A stretch of 64,000 bases of DNA from Armigeres subalbatus (Eukaryota > Arthropoda > Insecta > Diptera > Culicidae), in contig NC_085141.1 of the NCBI RefSeq assembly GCF_024139115.2, forward strand, positions 32,007,242 to 32,071,241, given 5' to 3'. Made by a program: the position numbers and the translations under genes. Position 1 is the first letter of the stretch. Every line of letters begins with the position of its first letter. Of this stretch, positions 11,289 through 22,063 are shown piece by piece. The notes beneath the pieces are model-generated. The model did no database searches, was not told the origin of the DNA, and worked only from the letters and a program-made list of their open reading frames with translations.

Positions 11289-11380
11289 TACTGTATATTT
11301 GGCCATTTTCAAGGGTGAAACAGTCTACCGTTTTTCGTCATTTGGTTTGCCGTTTTTTAAGAGTTCTTGAAGGAATTTCT
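11289..11380. other. short spacer
   Basis: Unclassified AT-rich DNA between the foldback element and the minisatellite. Confidence 0.3.
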
Positions 11381-12612
11381 GGAGAAACTTCAGGAAGAAT
11401 TTCAGGAGATATTCCTTGAGAAAAAAAGGTGGTCATTCTAGAGGAATAACCGTTGAAAATCGAAATAATCGTCAGGTATGATTCTGGAGAAATTCACTAT
11501 GGAATATCTGAACTGCAGAGAAGTTGTTAGAGGTATCTGGGAGGAGTTACTTCATGAGGATTCGGTTGAATTCCTGTAGTAATCTAAGGAGGAATTATCT
11601 GAGAGGCTTCTGGACAAAATTCCTAAAGAACTTATGAAGGAATTCATAGAGCAACATCCGAAAAAAAAATCTTAACGAAGCTTGCTGGAGAAATTTTGAT
11701 AGATATTTTGTAAAAATACAAAAAAATGTGAAATACAGACGAAATCCTGGAGGAATTTCCGGACGAGCTTCTGGAGAAACTTCTAAACGAAATACTGGAG
11801 GAACATCCACACGAAACCTTGAAGGAACTTCTGGACGAAATCCTGGGGGAATTTCGGGATGTAGTCCTGAAGGAACTTTTGGATGAAGTCCTGGAGAAAC
11901 TTCCGAACGAAATCCTGGAGGAACTTACGGAGGAATTCCTGGATGAACTTCTTGAAGAACTTCCTGACGAAATCCTGGAGGAACCTTCGGACGATATCTT
12001 AAAGGAATTTCCGGACGAAATCGTGGAGGAACTTACAGACGAAATCCTGGAGGAACTTCCAGATGAAATCCTGGAGGAACTTCTGGACACCTTCTTGGAG
12101 AACTTTCGGACGAAATGCTGGAGAAATTTCTGGACGAAATCCTGGAGGAATTTCCGGAAGAATTCCTGGAGGAGCTTGCGGACGAAGTTCTGGAGTTACT
12201 TCTGAACGAAATCCTGCAATAACTTCCTGGTGACACCCCAAAGAAGCTTCCTTGGCGAAATCCTGGATGAATTTCCGGACGAAATCCTGGACGAACTTTC
12301 GAACGAAACTCTGGAGAAACTTTTGAAAAAAAATCAGGGGGAACTTCCGGACAAAATCCTAAAGGAATTTCCGGACGAAATCCTGGAGGAACTTACAGAC
12401 GAAATTCTGGAGGAACTTTCGAACGAAATCCTGGAGAAACTTCCGGACAAAATCCTGGAGGAACTTTTGGACGCCTTCTTGGGGAACTTTCGAACGAAAT
12501 CCTGGAGGAACTTCTGGACGAAATCCTGGAGGAATTTCCGGAAGAATTCCTGGAAGAGCTTGCAGACGAAATTCTGGAGGAACTTCCGGACGAAATCCTG
12601 GAGGAACTTAAG
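11380..12612. repeat. 24-bp minisatellite (ggaacttccggacgaaatcctgga type)
   Basis: The core from about 11740 to 12612 has a 24-base period, with units such as 'ctggaggaacttccggacgaaatc'. The left flank from 11380 is a decayed version. Because the period is a multiple of three and stops are rare, frames stay open on both strands: an acidic Leu/Glu-rich eight-residue repeat (EELPDEIL) on plus and a Ser/Arg-rich repeat on minus. I treat these as repeat by-products. A related array lies at 22350-22935. Confidence 0.9.
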
Positions 12613-12959
12613 TGTCATTGCTGATAAGATGTGACCAAGGTTTGTAAATTTGGTTATCTGAATTTATTTCATTCTATTTTATCTCGTTTCAGAGAACGAG
12701 TAATGTCGCTTTAGTCTAGGCCAAAGTACCAGCACATACGGGAGAAATACCTGTGTCCCATCCCTGGAAGTTGTATCAGCAAGGAGTGGCACTAATATTT
12801 GCATATACCCTCTGAACGGCTGGTACGGCTGTCCCCGAGTCTTCCTATTGTGAATTTGAAACTCATCGATCATCAAGTTATTCATTACTGTTAAGATGAG
12901 TTGGTAAGTTCAGTGAAACTAGCAACTTTGTCATGCTGAGGGAATTGGATTGGATTGTG
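12613..12959. other. spacer, no feature recognised
   Basis: No domain-bearing open frame. 'gagaacgagtaatgtcgctttag' and the following 250 bases are unclassified. Confidence 0.35.
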
Positions 12960-13038
12960 GGCCAGATCCAATTCAATTCGCAAACCATCGTATCCACCGC
13001 AACGATACGATGGTTTACGAATTGAATTGGATCTCGCC
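12960..13038. repeat. strong hairpin, 35-bp arms, 9-nt loop
   Basis: 12960-12994 pairs with 13004-13038 with 33 of 35 positions complementary; the loop is 'caccgcaac'. The arm contains 'gatccaattcaattcg' and 'accatcgtatc'. No target duplication is evident. It could be a tiny foldback element or the palindromic core of one. Confidence 0.85.
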
Positions 13039-13279
13039 AATTTTTATAAGAAGCAATAATGGGACAAGATTCCTCTTTGTGTGCAACTTGCAAGCAAGTA
13101 GGTTCAAGAGCCAAAAACATGTTTGTGTTGTATTTTGCACACATCGATTTTACTCCATCACTCTCATTCAGTTCTGTATCATGTTGTCAGTGTCCTTCAA
13201 AAATTTGAGCTGATTTGGATAAAAACATACCGTTTTGGCTGAAATCCCGAACATGACTCATATTCCGAACACTGGCGTT

Positions 13280-13561
13280 TTGGCACTTAGCCGTGCGGTA
13301 AGACGCGCTGCTACAAAGCAAGACCATGCTGAGGGTGGCTGGGTTCGATTCCCGATGCCGGTCTAGGCAATTTTCGGATCTCGACTTCCTTGGGCATAAA
13401 AGTATCATCGTGTTAGCCTCATGATATACGAATGCAAAAATGGTAACCTGGCTTAGAAACCTCGCAGTTAATAACTGTGGAAATGCTTAATGAGCACTAA
13501 GCTGCGAGGCGGCTCTGTCCAAGTGTGGGGATGTAATGCCAATAAGAAGAAGAAGAAGAAG
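13280..13561 (+). mobile_element. Feilai-like tRNA-derived SINE
   Basis: tRNA-like head with A-box-like 'tagccgtgcggtaagacgc' and B box 'gggttcgattccc', a tRNA-unrelated body ('ggatctcgacttccttgggcat', 'cctcgcagttaataactgtgg', 'gctgcgaggcggctctgtcc') and a terminal (AAG)5-6 triplet run. Head, body and triplet tail are the described organisation of the Feilai SINE of Aedes aegypti. I assign the family from memory of that structure, not from an alignment. A worn copy lies at 21820-22063. Confidence 0.75.
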
Positions 13562-14130
13562 TTTAAAATCTGCCGGTTCAAATTTGTAGAAGGCCGAAAA
13601 AGATTCAACGCACATTCCGAAGATTGACAACTCCGAAGGATATCAAGTCGGAAATCCAAAGAGTTTTCCGAAAATAATTCCTTAGGATTTCCTGATTTAT
13701 AACTCTAAAACTTCCCGTGGATACTCCAAAGAATTCTTCGTGAAAATTCTGATAATTTCCTTTAAAATTCCGTGCAATATCGTGTTGATGTTTTGAAGAA
13801 CTTCCCGTAAAACCGTGAGCTTTCCGGAGAAATCTCTTTGCAAATTTCGAACAGTTTTAATTTTCCGTTGAATTTCGATAAATTTGCCGTGAAAATTTTA
13901 AATAATTTTTTTAAATTAAAATTTGTATAGTTATAGTTAATTTCCTGTGGAAATTAACAAGACTTGTCCAGGGAATCTCAGAATAATTTCAAGTGGAAAT
14001 ACCGAAAAGTTTTCAAAAAGATTTTTTCTGCTCAACACAGAAGAATTTCATTTTTATTTTATTCGCATCGTATGTCTACAATCTACATGGATACAAACTA
14101 TACAAACTCGATTACAATCTATTTCATATT
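13562..14130. other. non-coding, decayed 'gaattcc' repeat
   Basis: 13660-13880 is made of short blocks like 'ccgtgaaaattctgataatttcc' and 'ccgtggatactccaaag', a decayed tandem repeat. It is followed by the 3' flank of paralogue B, with TTTATT (AATAAA on minus) at about 14055. Confidence 0.4.
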
Positions 14131-14139
14131 TACTTTTTA

Positions 14140-14922
14140 TTACACTGTCTGAGGCGCCCGTTCGATATATTTTATTATCATTCTGTAGAACACCAGCAGC
14201 CCAATCAATGCCACCAAACAGAACGCATTAATCTGCATAGAGTTTATGTATTGCGGCGTTTCAAAGAAACCATCAATTTTCGCTGCAAGTGGAAGAATAT
14301 CCGACTCTAGAATCGCACACGGGATCCTCCAGTTGGTTGATATAAAATTATCGTAGTCCTCACATCGACGATCGCTGACGTTTACTTTACCAACATATAG
14401 CCCACGCGGAAGCGGTTCCAGCACTATAATCGATATCTCATCACACAGATTTATGTTGATATGATTTTTGATGCCTTTGGTCACCTGTACGGAGACCCAG
14501 TCATCGCCGATGTCACTGAAATGGGACGCATTTGCAACGAGGTCCCTTAGGTGAATGGTCCTCATCAGGAGAACGGTCGGGATCCTAGGATTCGGTACCA
14601 ATAAAGCTCCCACGCAAGTGGGATTTGCGTTACACGAATACATAAACAGGGATACTCTGGGGGTTAGCGGTTTGAAACTGAACGATAAAGCGCTGTCAGA
14701 ATACACGAAACGAGCGAAGCGAAAAACACCAAGCTGCCGATCGGTATAGTTTTCAAGTCCGGAGGGATCCTGGGTAATCATTTTGTAATTTTGGTTAATG
14801 GTACTGAATTTCGTAACCAGGTGCTTCGCCACTGGGGAGCAAGCCGAATCGGCGCTCGCCGTTGACAGTAACGGAAAAAGCCTGCAGAGAAGCCACCAAA
14901 ACAACATTTTTCTGAGATTCAC
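14140..14922 (-). CDS. putative secreted/type I membrane protein, paralogue B (unknown family)
   Basis: Single-exon open frame of 260 residues from the first ATG; the sixth residue, Met in KMLFWWLLC, aligns with the start of paralogue A and is the more likely initiator (about 255 residues). Signal peptide (MLFWWLLCRLFPLLSTASA), an ectodomain with the same cysteine pattern (CSP, YSCNANPTC, NLC, RRC, PC), one sequon NAS matching A and one NVS, and a C-terminal helix (AFCLVALIGLLVFY) followed by a basic tail (KYIERAP). It is collinear with paralogue A over its whole length with many conservative changes and no frameshift. That argues that both copies evolved under constraint for some time. The stop overlaps an AATAAA, with a second signal about 85 bases further. 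Same strand as A and about 11 kb away, so an old tandem duplicate spread apart by transposons. Function unknown. Confidence 0.75.
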   Translation of the reverse strand: MNLRKMLFWWLLCRLFPLLSTASADSACSPVAKHLVTKFSTINQNYKMITQDPSGLENYTDRQLGVFRFARFVYSDSALSFSFKPLTPRVSLFMYSCNANPTCVGALLVPNPRIPTVLLMRTIHLRDLVANASHFSDIGDDWVSVQVTKGIKNHININLCDEISIIVLEPLPRGLYVGKVNVSDRRCEDYDNFISTNWRIPCAILESDILPLAAKIDGFFETPQYINSMQINAFCLVALIGLLVFYRMIIKYIERAPQTV

Positions 14923-15240
14923 GAATTATTGGATAACATAACTTGGGGAAACCAACCACAAAATATGTACATCAATACGTAGTGATAGAGACCAATGAAA
15001 TGTCAGCAACCGAAATCTAGGGGCTAATAGATCACATGGAATGATTTTACTTCAATCACTTTAAATTGAGTAAAACCCATGTGTATTTCGATTCAACGAG
15101 CATTTTGATTTAGATTGAATTGAATTTGGTTAATGCGAACAAACCCTTATTGCATTAGCTTCATATTGATATCGTATCAACGTATCGTATCCTGAATTGA
15201 AATAAGTGTTTCGTTTGAAATTCCTATCCTACATTCCTAT
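14923..15240. promoter_or_regulatory. upstream region of paralogue B
   Basis: Shares ordered blocks with the region upstream of paralogue A: 'aaccaaccacaaaatat', 'aaatgtcagcaaccg', 'gtaaaacccatgtgtatttcgat' and 'aaattcctatcc'. Conservation of order over more than 300 bases shows co-duplication of 5' DNA. It does not prove regulation. Confidence 0.3.
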
Positions 15241-17955
15241 CTGAATTCAAAGCAGAGTATAGGGATTGGTAGCCTTTTTCTGTCAAACTGTTCCAATTGT
15301 GACTCTCGTTTAAGCATGTAAGCGAAAGAAAGCTTCTCCCTTACTCGTCATATGACAACGACAAGTAAAGATATTCCATCAAAACGCACAAAAACCATTT
15401 TCTAATTCACTGGGATAAATAAAACATTAACATTGTGCAAAAAAAGTCAGAAACTTTTCAATTAAAATAAATTACCTAATGAAAGTCTTGTTTCAAAAAT
15501 AATGTATGAATTATTTGATTAAAAATGTATGAAACTTTTCGAATTTCATTTGAATTTAATTCAAAATATCCACACAACGTCAAAGTGCAGTTGTGCAGCG
15601 CTCAGATCCAAGCGCTGGAAACTAAACCAATTCACTGGGATGAGCGTTTTCGTTCGTTGCGTTTTGAGTCAAGCGTATGCAGCACCAGTGCTAAAATTAT
15701 GATATTTTCGTCCCAAAAATATGTTGCTAACCTGGTGGTCCTACCTCTTGGGGAGAAACATTATTTTTCACTACGTTGTAGAAAAAAACGATGCGCTGAA
15801 AAAAATGATAATGCGGTAAAAGTATATTACCACGTGGTGTTGATGATAAAAACAAGAATATCCCTGTGGGTGCAGTTCCAGACTAGAGACGCCTTGCATA
15901 AAGGTGCCGCAATTGTATCCAAGTCAACTGACTGACTGTCGAGCTCGATATACGTGAACTCTGTCATGCAGGCGCTGCTACCGGGAAAATCCCACGAACC
16001 TAATCGGAATACAAATTGTTCAAATCCAGGATCAGTGAGTGTTCAACACGATGATAGCTGTTTAGCATTCCGATCGGGTACCGTTCAAAGGTCCTATACT
16101 AATTCGTGCGCAGTGTTCTTAACTATGCAGAACACGATAGAGCTTTGTGGTTGGTCCGGTCATTGCGTGGGATCACGTTATTTTTGGATTCCGCTATCTG
16201 ATGAACAATAAACCACAATCGGTGCCATTGATTGAAGAAGATCCTGTCTCCACTAAAGGGGGAAGTGTCCTTTATAAGGTCATTTGGGCGGAAGTAATGC
16301 CTTTCATGGATTGAAACTCTTCATTCAATAGGATGCTCCTTCTATGGTAGTTCGATGATCTTCAGCGCAGTAAAGGATTTTAGACTGGTTCAATGTTTTG
16401 TTTGTGATGACAACAAGAATGTATGCATCGAAATGGATAAATCCCCTAAAGCATGTAAATCGATGCGTGTGAGGTGATAACAATCTCCCCCCGGGCCAGT
16501 GATGGCGACGCAGATTTTTTCGCTCGGACGCGCGTCGGTTTGAAGAGAGGAAAAAAGAGTGCCCTTGAATCGTATCGTTTGCCGCATCGCGTACGCTCCA
16601 TACAAAGCATTGTGAATGAACAAACTCATCGGGCGTTAGAGTTGGTCTTTGTTGTCGTTGCTGTAGTTATTGCCGAACGCGGTGCCAGTGCTGGACATAT
16701 TTCCTCATGACATCAATTAGCGAACCTTTATTCTGAACCAGAACGAGCCATTTCTGCTGCGGCTGGGCCACCGTGATCCAAACCATGGAGGTATATCTGA
16801 TTATTCGAAACTATCGACACAAAAAATATCATCATGATAGCCGAGTGACATGCGGGAAGATATAGAATAACGTTTATGGTTATTCATCTAATAGATCTCA
16901 TATTTAGCCTGTCATAAAACAAAAAAATAAAGAAGCAAATGATCCAGCAGATTCTTTTTTTGGATTTTTTAAGCAGTTAACTAACATCAAATAGATAAAG
17001 GAACATGTGATTTGCCGAAGTACAAGGTTGAATGGAAACTTCGGAGAAAAAAATTGCAGCGGAAACTGAAACTATTGATATCAAATATGAGATAAAAATT
17101 TAATTGAATTAACATTCAAGGCTTCCCTATTTTTTCTATTAAAGACAGACTGTTGGAACATTAAAGTTCACTTTTATTCCTCTTGGATCACTGTGTAGCG
17201 ATGAGATAAATATGAACGGCGAACGAGCGAGTGATTTATGCAAATTCCGGTAGATTCCAATGCCCAACGCTACAAACCAGTGGTAGTGGTCAAGCAATTT
17301 CGATTTCGATAGAACAGAAACAAAATGTGAAAATTTACGCAAAACGTGTTTGACCCCAAAAAAATGGTGACACAATTAAACTAACTCACTAATTACAGTG
17401 CAGTACTGTACGTCACCCAAGAACCACAGAGAAGTTAGTCAAAACTTGTGAGATTCAAGTAAACGCGTGGAACGATGGGAACAGAAGTGTGGAGCAGTAA
17501 TCATCCCATATAGTTCTGAATAGTTTGCTAACATATTGACTGATGGATGCATTTAATATTCCAAAAGCGTATTTGCAAACGAGTTATAGCAAGACAACAA
17601 CTCGACATAGAAATGAAGAGCGTGCGCACGATATGCAGATATTGTAGTATACACAGGCGCTATTCACTGAGCGTTCCCAGCTCTAAGTGAGCTCGCCATT
17701 ATCCATGCTGGGATCATTGTTTTACGCGTAAATCTAACTGATTGATTTAACCCGAGTTGAAAAAAAATGCAATTCGCAAGGTATTGTAACAGTTGACACA
17801 ACGTGTGTATGGGCGATCTTTATGACAAAAAAATGAGCATCGTCAAAACTACGTGAAAATAAAGCTCTTCAGCTTTCATGTTGTGACTATTTGAAAAAAA
17901 TCTACCGAGGCGTCCCCAACATCTTTTTGACGTAGGACTACGTCTGTGTTTTCTA
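15241..17955. other. mostly unique DNA without a recognised gene
   Basis: 15525-15935 has a 136-residue open frame, 15954-16211 an 85-residue one and 16474-16710 a 78-residue one; none shows a domain, signal or paralogue. 15900-16720 is less AT-rich than its surroundings ('gctcggacgcgcgtcggtttg') and could be part of a host transcript or a regulatory stretch. 17640-17955 is AT-rich and ends at the TA MITE. No tRNA or rRNA is seen. Confidence 0.35.
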
Positions 17956-18340
17956 CAGTCGCCTCTCCACATCTCGATATTGAAGGGACCATCGAGATAG
18001 GGAGAGATCGAGGAAAGGAAAGATAATTGAAATAGGTACTAGATTGAAAAAGCTCGTTGCTATGAAAAACGACAACAAAACAAATGTCATCTCTTGTTGT
18101 TCATGTGTTTGTTATTGTCCAAAAATCGTCTAGTAGCCTAGAAATATGAATATATCGACATAGGGAGAGAGAATCCTGAGCAAATTATGACCAGAACACA
18201 TCGAGATAGAGAGATATCGAGATAGGGAGGTTATCGAGATGTAGAATGCCCAAATGTATGAAAATCGAAGGGACCGAGAAAACCATCGACATAGGGAGAG
18301 ATATCGAGATATAGAACATCGAGATGTGGAGAGTCGACTG
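17956..18340. mobile_element. 385-bp MITE with TA target site
   Basis: Ends 'cagtcgcctctccacatctcgat' and 'atcgagatgtggagagtcgactg' are inverted repeats of about 23 bases. TA lies on each side (17954-17955 and 18341-18342). The interior carries internal repeats of 'catcgagatagggagagatat' in both orientations. Structure fits a non-autonomous Tc1/mariner-type element; no transposase remnant is present. Confidence 0.85.
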
Positions 18341-18650
18341 TATATTGGAGTACGGTATACTTTACGATTTCGAAAATCGGGGACCGTCACGAAAATATGA
18401 TAGACTTTAAACTTATATCTAAGCCGTTTCTCGATGGATTTTCAATTTTTTTGGACCATTCGATCAAGGATGAGTCAACGCTTCTTCGTATTTATTTGAA
18501 AATATTGATTTTTACCCATTTATTATCGATAATTGATAAAAAGTTTGGAAATAGATCAACCAACCAATCAAGTTCATGCATCACTAGCACAGACATCAAA
18601 AATCAATCACTTGCGGGTTTGGATCTAATCCTCAGTTTGAACAAGGTTTC
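18341..18650. other. dispersed repeat fragment
   Basis: 'gggaccgtcacgaaaatatgatagac', 'tggattttcaattttt' and 'tatcgataattgat' match in order, with divergence, the block at 6420-6600. No gene. Confidence 0.45.
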
Positions 18651-18651
18651 A

Positions 18652-19210
18652 CGCAGAGCATACGCATCAAAGCGATCGCAGCGGAGCGGACATAGCATCA
18701 CGGAGGCGCTAATAACATTTTCAAAGGAAACCCATCGCATTGGTGGTGGTGCTCGATGTGTTGCTGCAGATCATTCAACCTCAACGAACCAGCATTTCAT
18801 ATGAAGAAAGGGTTGACCATAAAAATAGCACTGTGGTGATCCCGCACTGCCAGTGTCGATGCTGAAAATTTATTACAAATTGTGGTGTCAGCTAATTGGA
18901 AAGGAGCATTGGGAAAAGACCAGGACCTTCTCAGGACCAACATTTTATGAAAAGAAAGAGTTAATTGCGAAAATGGACTGTTTCGGTGGCATCGGGTTTG
19001 GCGTGGTAGCTTGGTTGCTGTTAGTGATTCCATCCATTAAAATTTACTGCATCATCTCCCTCCGACGCGCTATCAAATTCGCTATTTACGATTGAGTTTT
19101 GCACTTTGAAGAAAGTTTATTTCGGATAGTCGGATCAACCTTCTTTTGTATAAAATGGTGGCTTTTGTATAATATCAATGAAGACGCCACCTCAGTGGAA
19201 ACTATCTACA
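18652..19210. repeat. direct repeat R1 (partner at 20358-20850)
   Basis: Shares in order with the partner: 'acgcagagc..acgcagcggag', 'cattttcaaaggaaa', 'attggtggtgg', 'cattcaacctcaac', 'gcatcatctccctccgacgcgc' and 'gaagacgccacct'. The 135-residue and 80-residue open frames here are not conserved in the partner. The pair flanks the foldback DNA at 19333-20340. Confidence 0.6.
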
Positions 19211-19332
19211 GCAACCACCCATCGGTGAACGTCGCTCGGACAGACAGATGCCAAGAGATAATGTTTTGTAATATGAAGAAACTTCGTCTTGAGTCAAATT
19301 TCTGTTGTTATTCCTCGCAACAATACGCATTA

Positions 19333-20004
19333 CGGTGGCTCAAAAAACACTTTTTCAAATTTTTTGATGGGCCGCCCTCTTATTCGGTTCTATTTGATGC
19401 CCTGATGCTCTGGACAAAATTTTAGCCAAATCGGTCAAAATGTAAATGGAAAAATGTATGCAGAAACATCCAAAAACAGTAATTTACAGTTGGACGGCAC
19501 AATTTACGATCAAGAACCATGATACTCATTCAGTTCTTGTAAAATAAAATATGAATGTTATGCTGAAAACCGCGAGAAGATTAGAGTTTATTACGCAAAG
19601 ATATTAGCTTTTATTTATTAGCTAGGGTGAATTTATTTCTTTTCAAAGGTAAAAGAAACGAAATTTGCTCAAACCCCACTGCAGAGAAATGCTAATAACT
19701 TAGCCGGGCAAACTCGAATCTTCTCGCGGATTTCTGCATAACATTCTGTATTAAATTCTGCAAGTTCTGAATGAGTATCATAGTTCTTCATCGTAAGTTG
19801 TGTAGTCCAGCTGCAATTTACTGTTTTTGGATGTTTCTGCATACATTTTCCATATAAACTTCCAACGAGTTTAGCACCGCCCAAACGTTGACCGATTTGG
19901 CTGAAATTTTGTCCAGAGCATCAGGGCATCAAATAGAACCGAATAAGAGGGCGGCCCATCAAAAAAATTGAACAAAGTTTTTCCCATACTAATTTGAGCC
20001 ACCC
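19333..20004. mobile_element. 672-bp foldback MITE with TA target site
   Basis: Left part 19334-19600 is the diverged reverse complement of 19690-20003 almost to the middle: 'ggtggctcaaa', 'gatgggccgccctcttattcgg', 'gccctgatgctctggacaaaattt' and 'aaacatccaaaaacagtaa' all recur inverted on the right. Flanked by TA at 19331-19332 and 20005-20006. The open frames within are artefacts of the arms. Confidence 0.75.
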
Positions 20005-20115
20005 TAATAAGATAACCACCCTTAGATAACCAACATCTCATAACCAAATTTAGAATCTTGCGAAAAAAATTCATAGGATTTTCAGAATCTGTCATTCTCG
20101 GAACGGTCCGTTGTC

Positions 20116-20340
20116 TGCGGAATCCCAATCAAAATGGCTCGTGAGCGTCGAAAAGCAGCTTTCTTACATATATCTAATGTAGTAATTCCATTAGCCCCGC
20201 CCCTTCGTTAATCGTTATGAGTGCACATTACATTCACACCTATATCAGATCACAAAGGGGCGGAGCTAACGGGCTTAATTTATTGAATACAAGAAAGCTG
20301 CTTTTCAGCGCGCGCGAGCCATTTTGATCGGGATTTCGCA
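20116..20340. mobile_element. 225-bp palindromic element
   Basis: 'tgcggaatcccaatcaaaat', 'ggctcg' and 'gaaaagcagctttctt' at the left are mirrored by 'aagaaagctgctttt', 'cgagccattttgatcgggat' and 'ttcgca' at the right; an inner pair 'tagccccgcccctt' / 'aaggggcggagcta' is also inverted. Most of its length can fold into one hairpin. Target duplication not resolved. Confidence 0.7.
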
Positions 20341-20357
20341 GTGAGCGGTTGAACTAG

Positions 20358-20850
20358 ATTATACGCAGAGCGGACGCAGCGGAGTGAACACAGCAGCACG
20401 AAGGCGCTCTGGTAGCATTTTCAAAGGAAAATCATCGAATTGGTGGTGGAAGTCTACCCAAGTAGCACACATGTCCCACATAGATTACTGCAACGGATAT
20501 GCGACTAGATTTGGTCACTATCAAGTTGCTGCAACCATTTTAGTCTGACTTGTGCTGCTCGGGTACGTTGGTGGTCGTCATTCAACCTCAACAACAAATC
20601 AAAATCTTGTGAGGAAATTCCATTTGACTGCTACTGACGCCATCCATTGGAGCAAACTCATTGCATCATCTCCCTCCGACGCGCGCTTGTGGTTGTGCCA
20701 CCAAAGGGCAATTTTCTGTCGTCGCCAAACGATGGTAACCCGGAAAAAATCGATATCATTTCTAATGACTAACGAAACAAAACCAGAAAATTTCACTTTC
20801 CGTCGACGACGGCCAAATCGATGAAGACGCCACCTTATTGAAAAATGTCG
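20358..20850. repeat. direct repeat R2 (partner at 18652-19210)
   Basis: Diverged copy of R1, interrupted by the 107-bp MITE at 20457-20563 exactly where R1 reads through (R1: 'ggtggtgctcgatgtg'; R2: 'ggtggaagtc' | MITE | 'cgttggtggtcg'). Confidence 0.6.
20457..20563. mobile_element. 107-bp MITE, TA target site
   Basis: Ends 'cccaagtagcacacatgt' and 'gacttgtgctgctcggg' are imperfect inverted repeats, flanked by TA (20455-20456 and 20564-20565). Interior 'gttactgcaac'-type and 'gttgctgcaac' blocks match the second copy at 57567-57675 (opposite orientation). Confidence 0.8.
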
Positions 20851-21819
20851 TTTAGCTGCCTTAGTTTTTCAAATGGCGCATTATTAAAAACAATAAATCT
20901 TTCCAAAATCGTCATTGTCGTTTAAACAGCCGAACAGTCTGTTTGTCTGGGTAAACAATTTTCCCAACGGTCAAAACCTCTACTTGGATAAATAGTTTAA
21001 GTCCTGAAAAGGACTGTTTGTAATTTATTCTTGAAGTCCTGCTCACTTTGCCACCAGCGCTATAGAAAACGATGCATGTATGCTTCCATCGCGTGCGGAA
21101 GTCGAACGTTGCATATTAACATATATGTGTTTGGTTTCGCGCCACTTCCGATTCTGCTTATTTTTCTTCTATTCCGGACATTTTTGAGCATAATGTCTTC
21201 TAGGATTCCATGATGATATCCACTGAAAGATAGGCGAGTGGCTTCAGTGTCGATGCGGCCGATGAGTCGTTCCTTTTCCATGGCTGGTTCATCCAACTGG
21301 GAGTGGGAGCTACTTTCATTTTCTTGATTCGGTTGACCTCCGAGCAGTTTGCACAATGCTAATAAATTTACACAAATTATGATGAAAAATACCCTTTATT
21401 TCGTAAAGCTACGTAGTCCTACGTCACCTTTGCGTACAACCCGATTGGGCTGCACCTTTGAGTTTTTTATCTCTGAAACGGATCATTTTAGTAGAGAAAC
21501 CATTCTTTATTCCAATAATCATATGAAAAATAAGGGGGAATCGAATATTACTAAGTTATGGTCTAAACAAATCGTATATTGGTGCTCAAGCGTTAATGTG
21601 CATAACAAAGCCTAGCTGGATAAATTTATGATATCCCCTGCAAACAGCTAAGAAAGACTTGGATGGGGATTGTGTTCGTCATCTTATGCAATTCTTTCCC
21701 AAACCATACTAAAATCTGAACTTTTTATGTGAATGAATAAGTTTAACTAGTGAACCAAAATTATTCAAAACGATTGATCATAATAATGTACCATAGTAAT
21801 GTAAGGGCTTTCCTTAGCT
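20851..21819. other. non-coding; one doubtful open frame
   Basis: A minus-strand open frame at 21060-21356 (98 residues, starts MCKLLGGQPNQEN) has a protein-like composition but no domain, splice evidence or paralogue, so I do not call it a gene. 21395-21470 ('ctacgtagtcctacgtc', 'cgtacaacccgattgggctg', 'cacctttgagttttt') recurs inverted at 60975-61050, so it belongs to a dispersed repeat. Confidence 0.35.
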
Positions 21820-22063
21820 GGCTTCAACGCAACACCATGCCACCATGCTGAAGGTTGTCTCCCGGTTTGGTCTCGACAATTTTCGGGTTGGAAATTCTCT
21901 CGACTTCCCTGGACATAAAAGTAAAATCGTGTTGGCATCATAATATACAAAGGCAAAAGTAGGATCATGGCAGTTAATAGCTGTGGATGTGCTGATTTAA
22001 AACTAAACTGCTAGGCGGCAATGTCCCAGCGAAAACTGTAATACCAAAATGAAGAAGGAGAAG
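21820..22063 (+). mobile_element. decayed Feilai-like SINE
   Basis: 'ggtctcgacaattttcgggttgg', 'ctcgacttccctggacataaaagt', 'ggcagttaatagctgtgg' and the terminal 'gaagaaggagaag' align in order with the copy at 13280-13561. The tRNA-like head is eroded. Confidence 0.65.

Noticed and set aside
11644..12634. Ser/Arg-rich and Glu/Leu-rich protein frames
   Set aside because: Products of the 24-bp repeat, whose multiple-of-three period keeps any stop-free frame open.
15525..16710. Three open frames of 78-136 residues
   Set aside because: No start context, domain or second copy; composition does not differ clearly from random open frames.
21060..21356. 98-residue minus-strand frame as a host exon
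   Set aside because: Protein-like composition but no domain, paralogue or splice context; not enough to call a gene.
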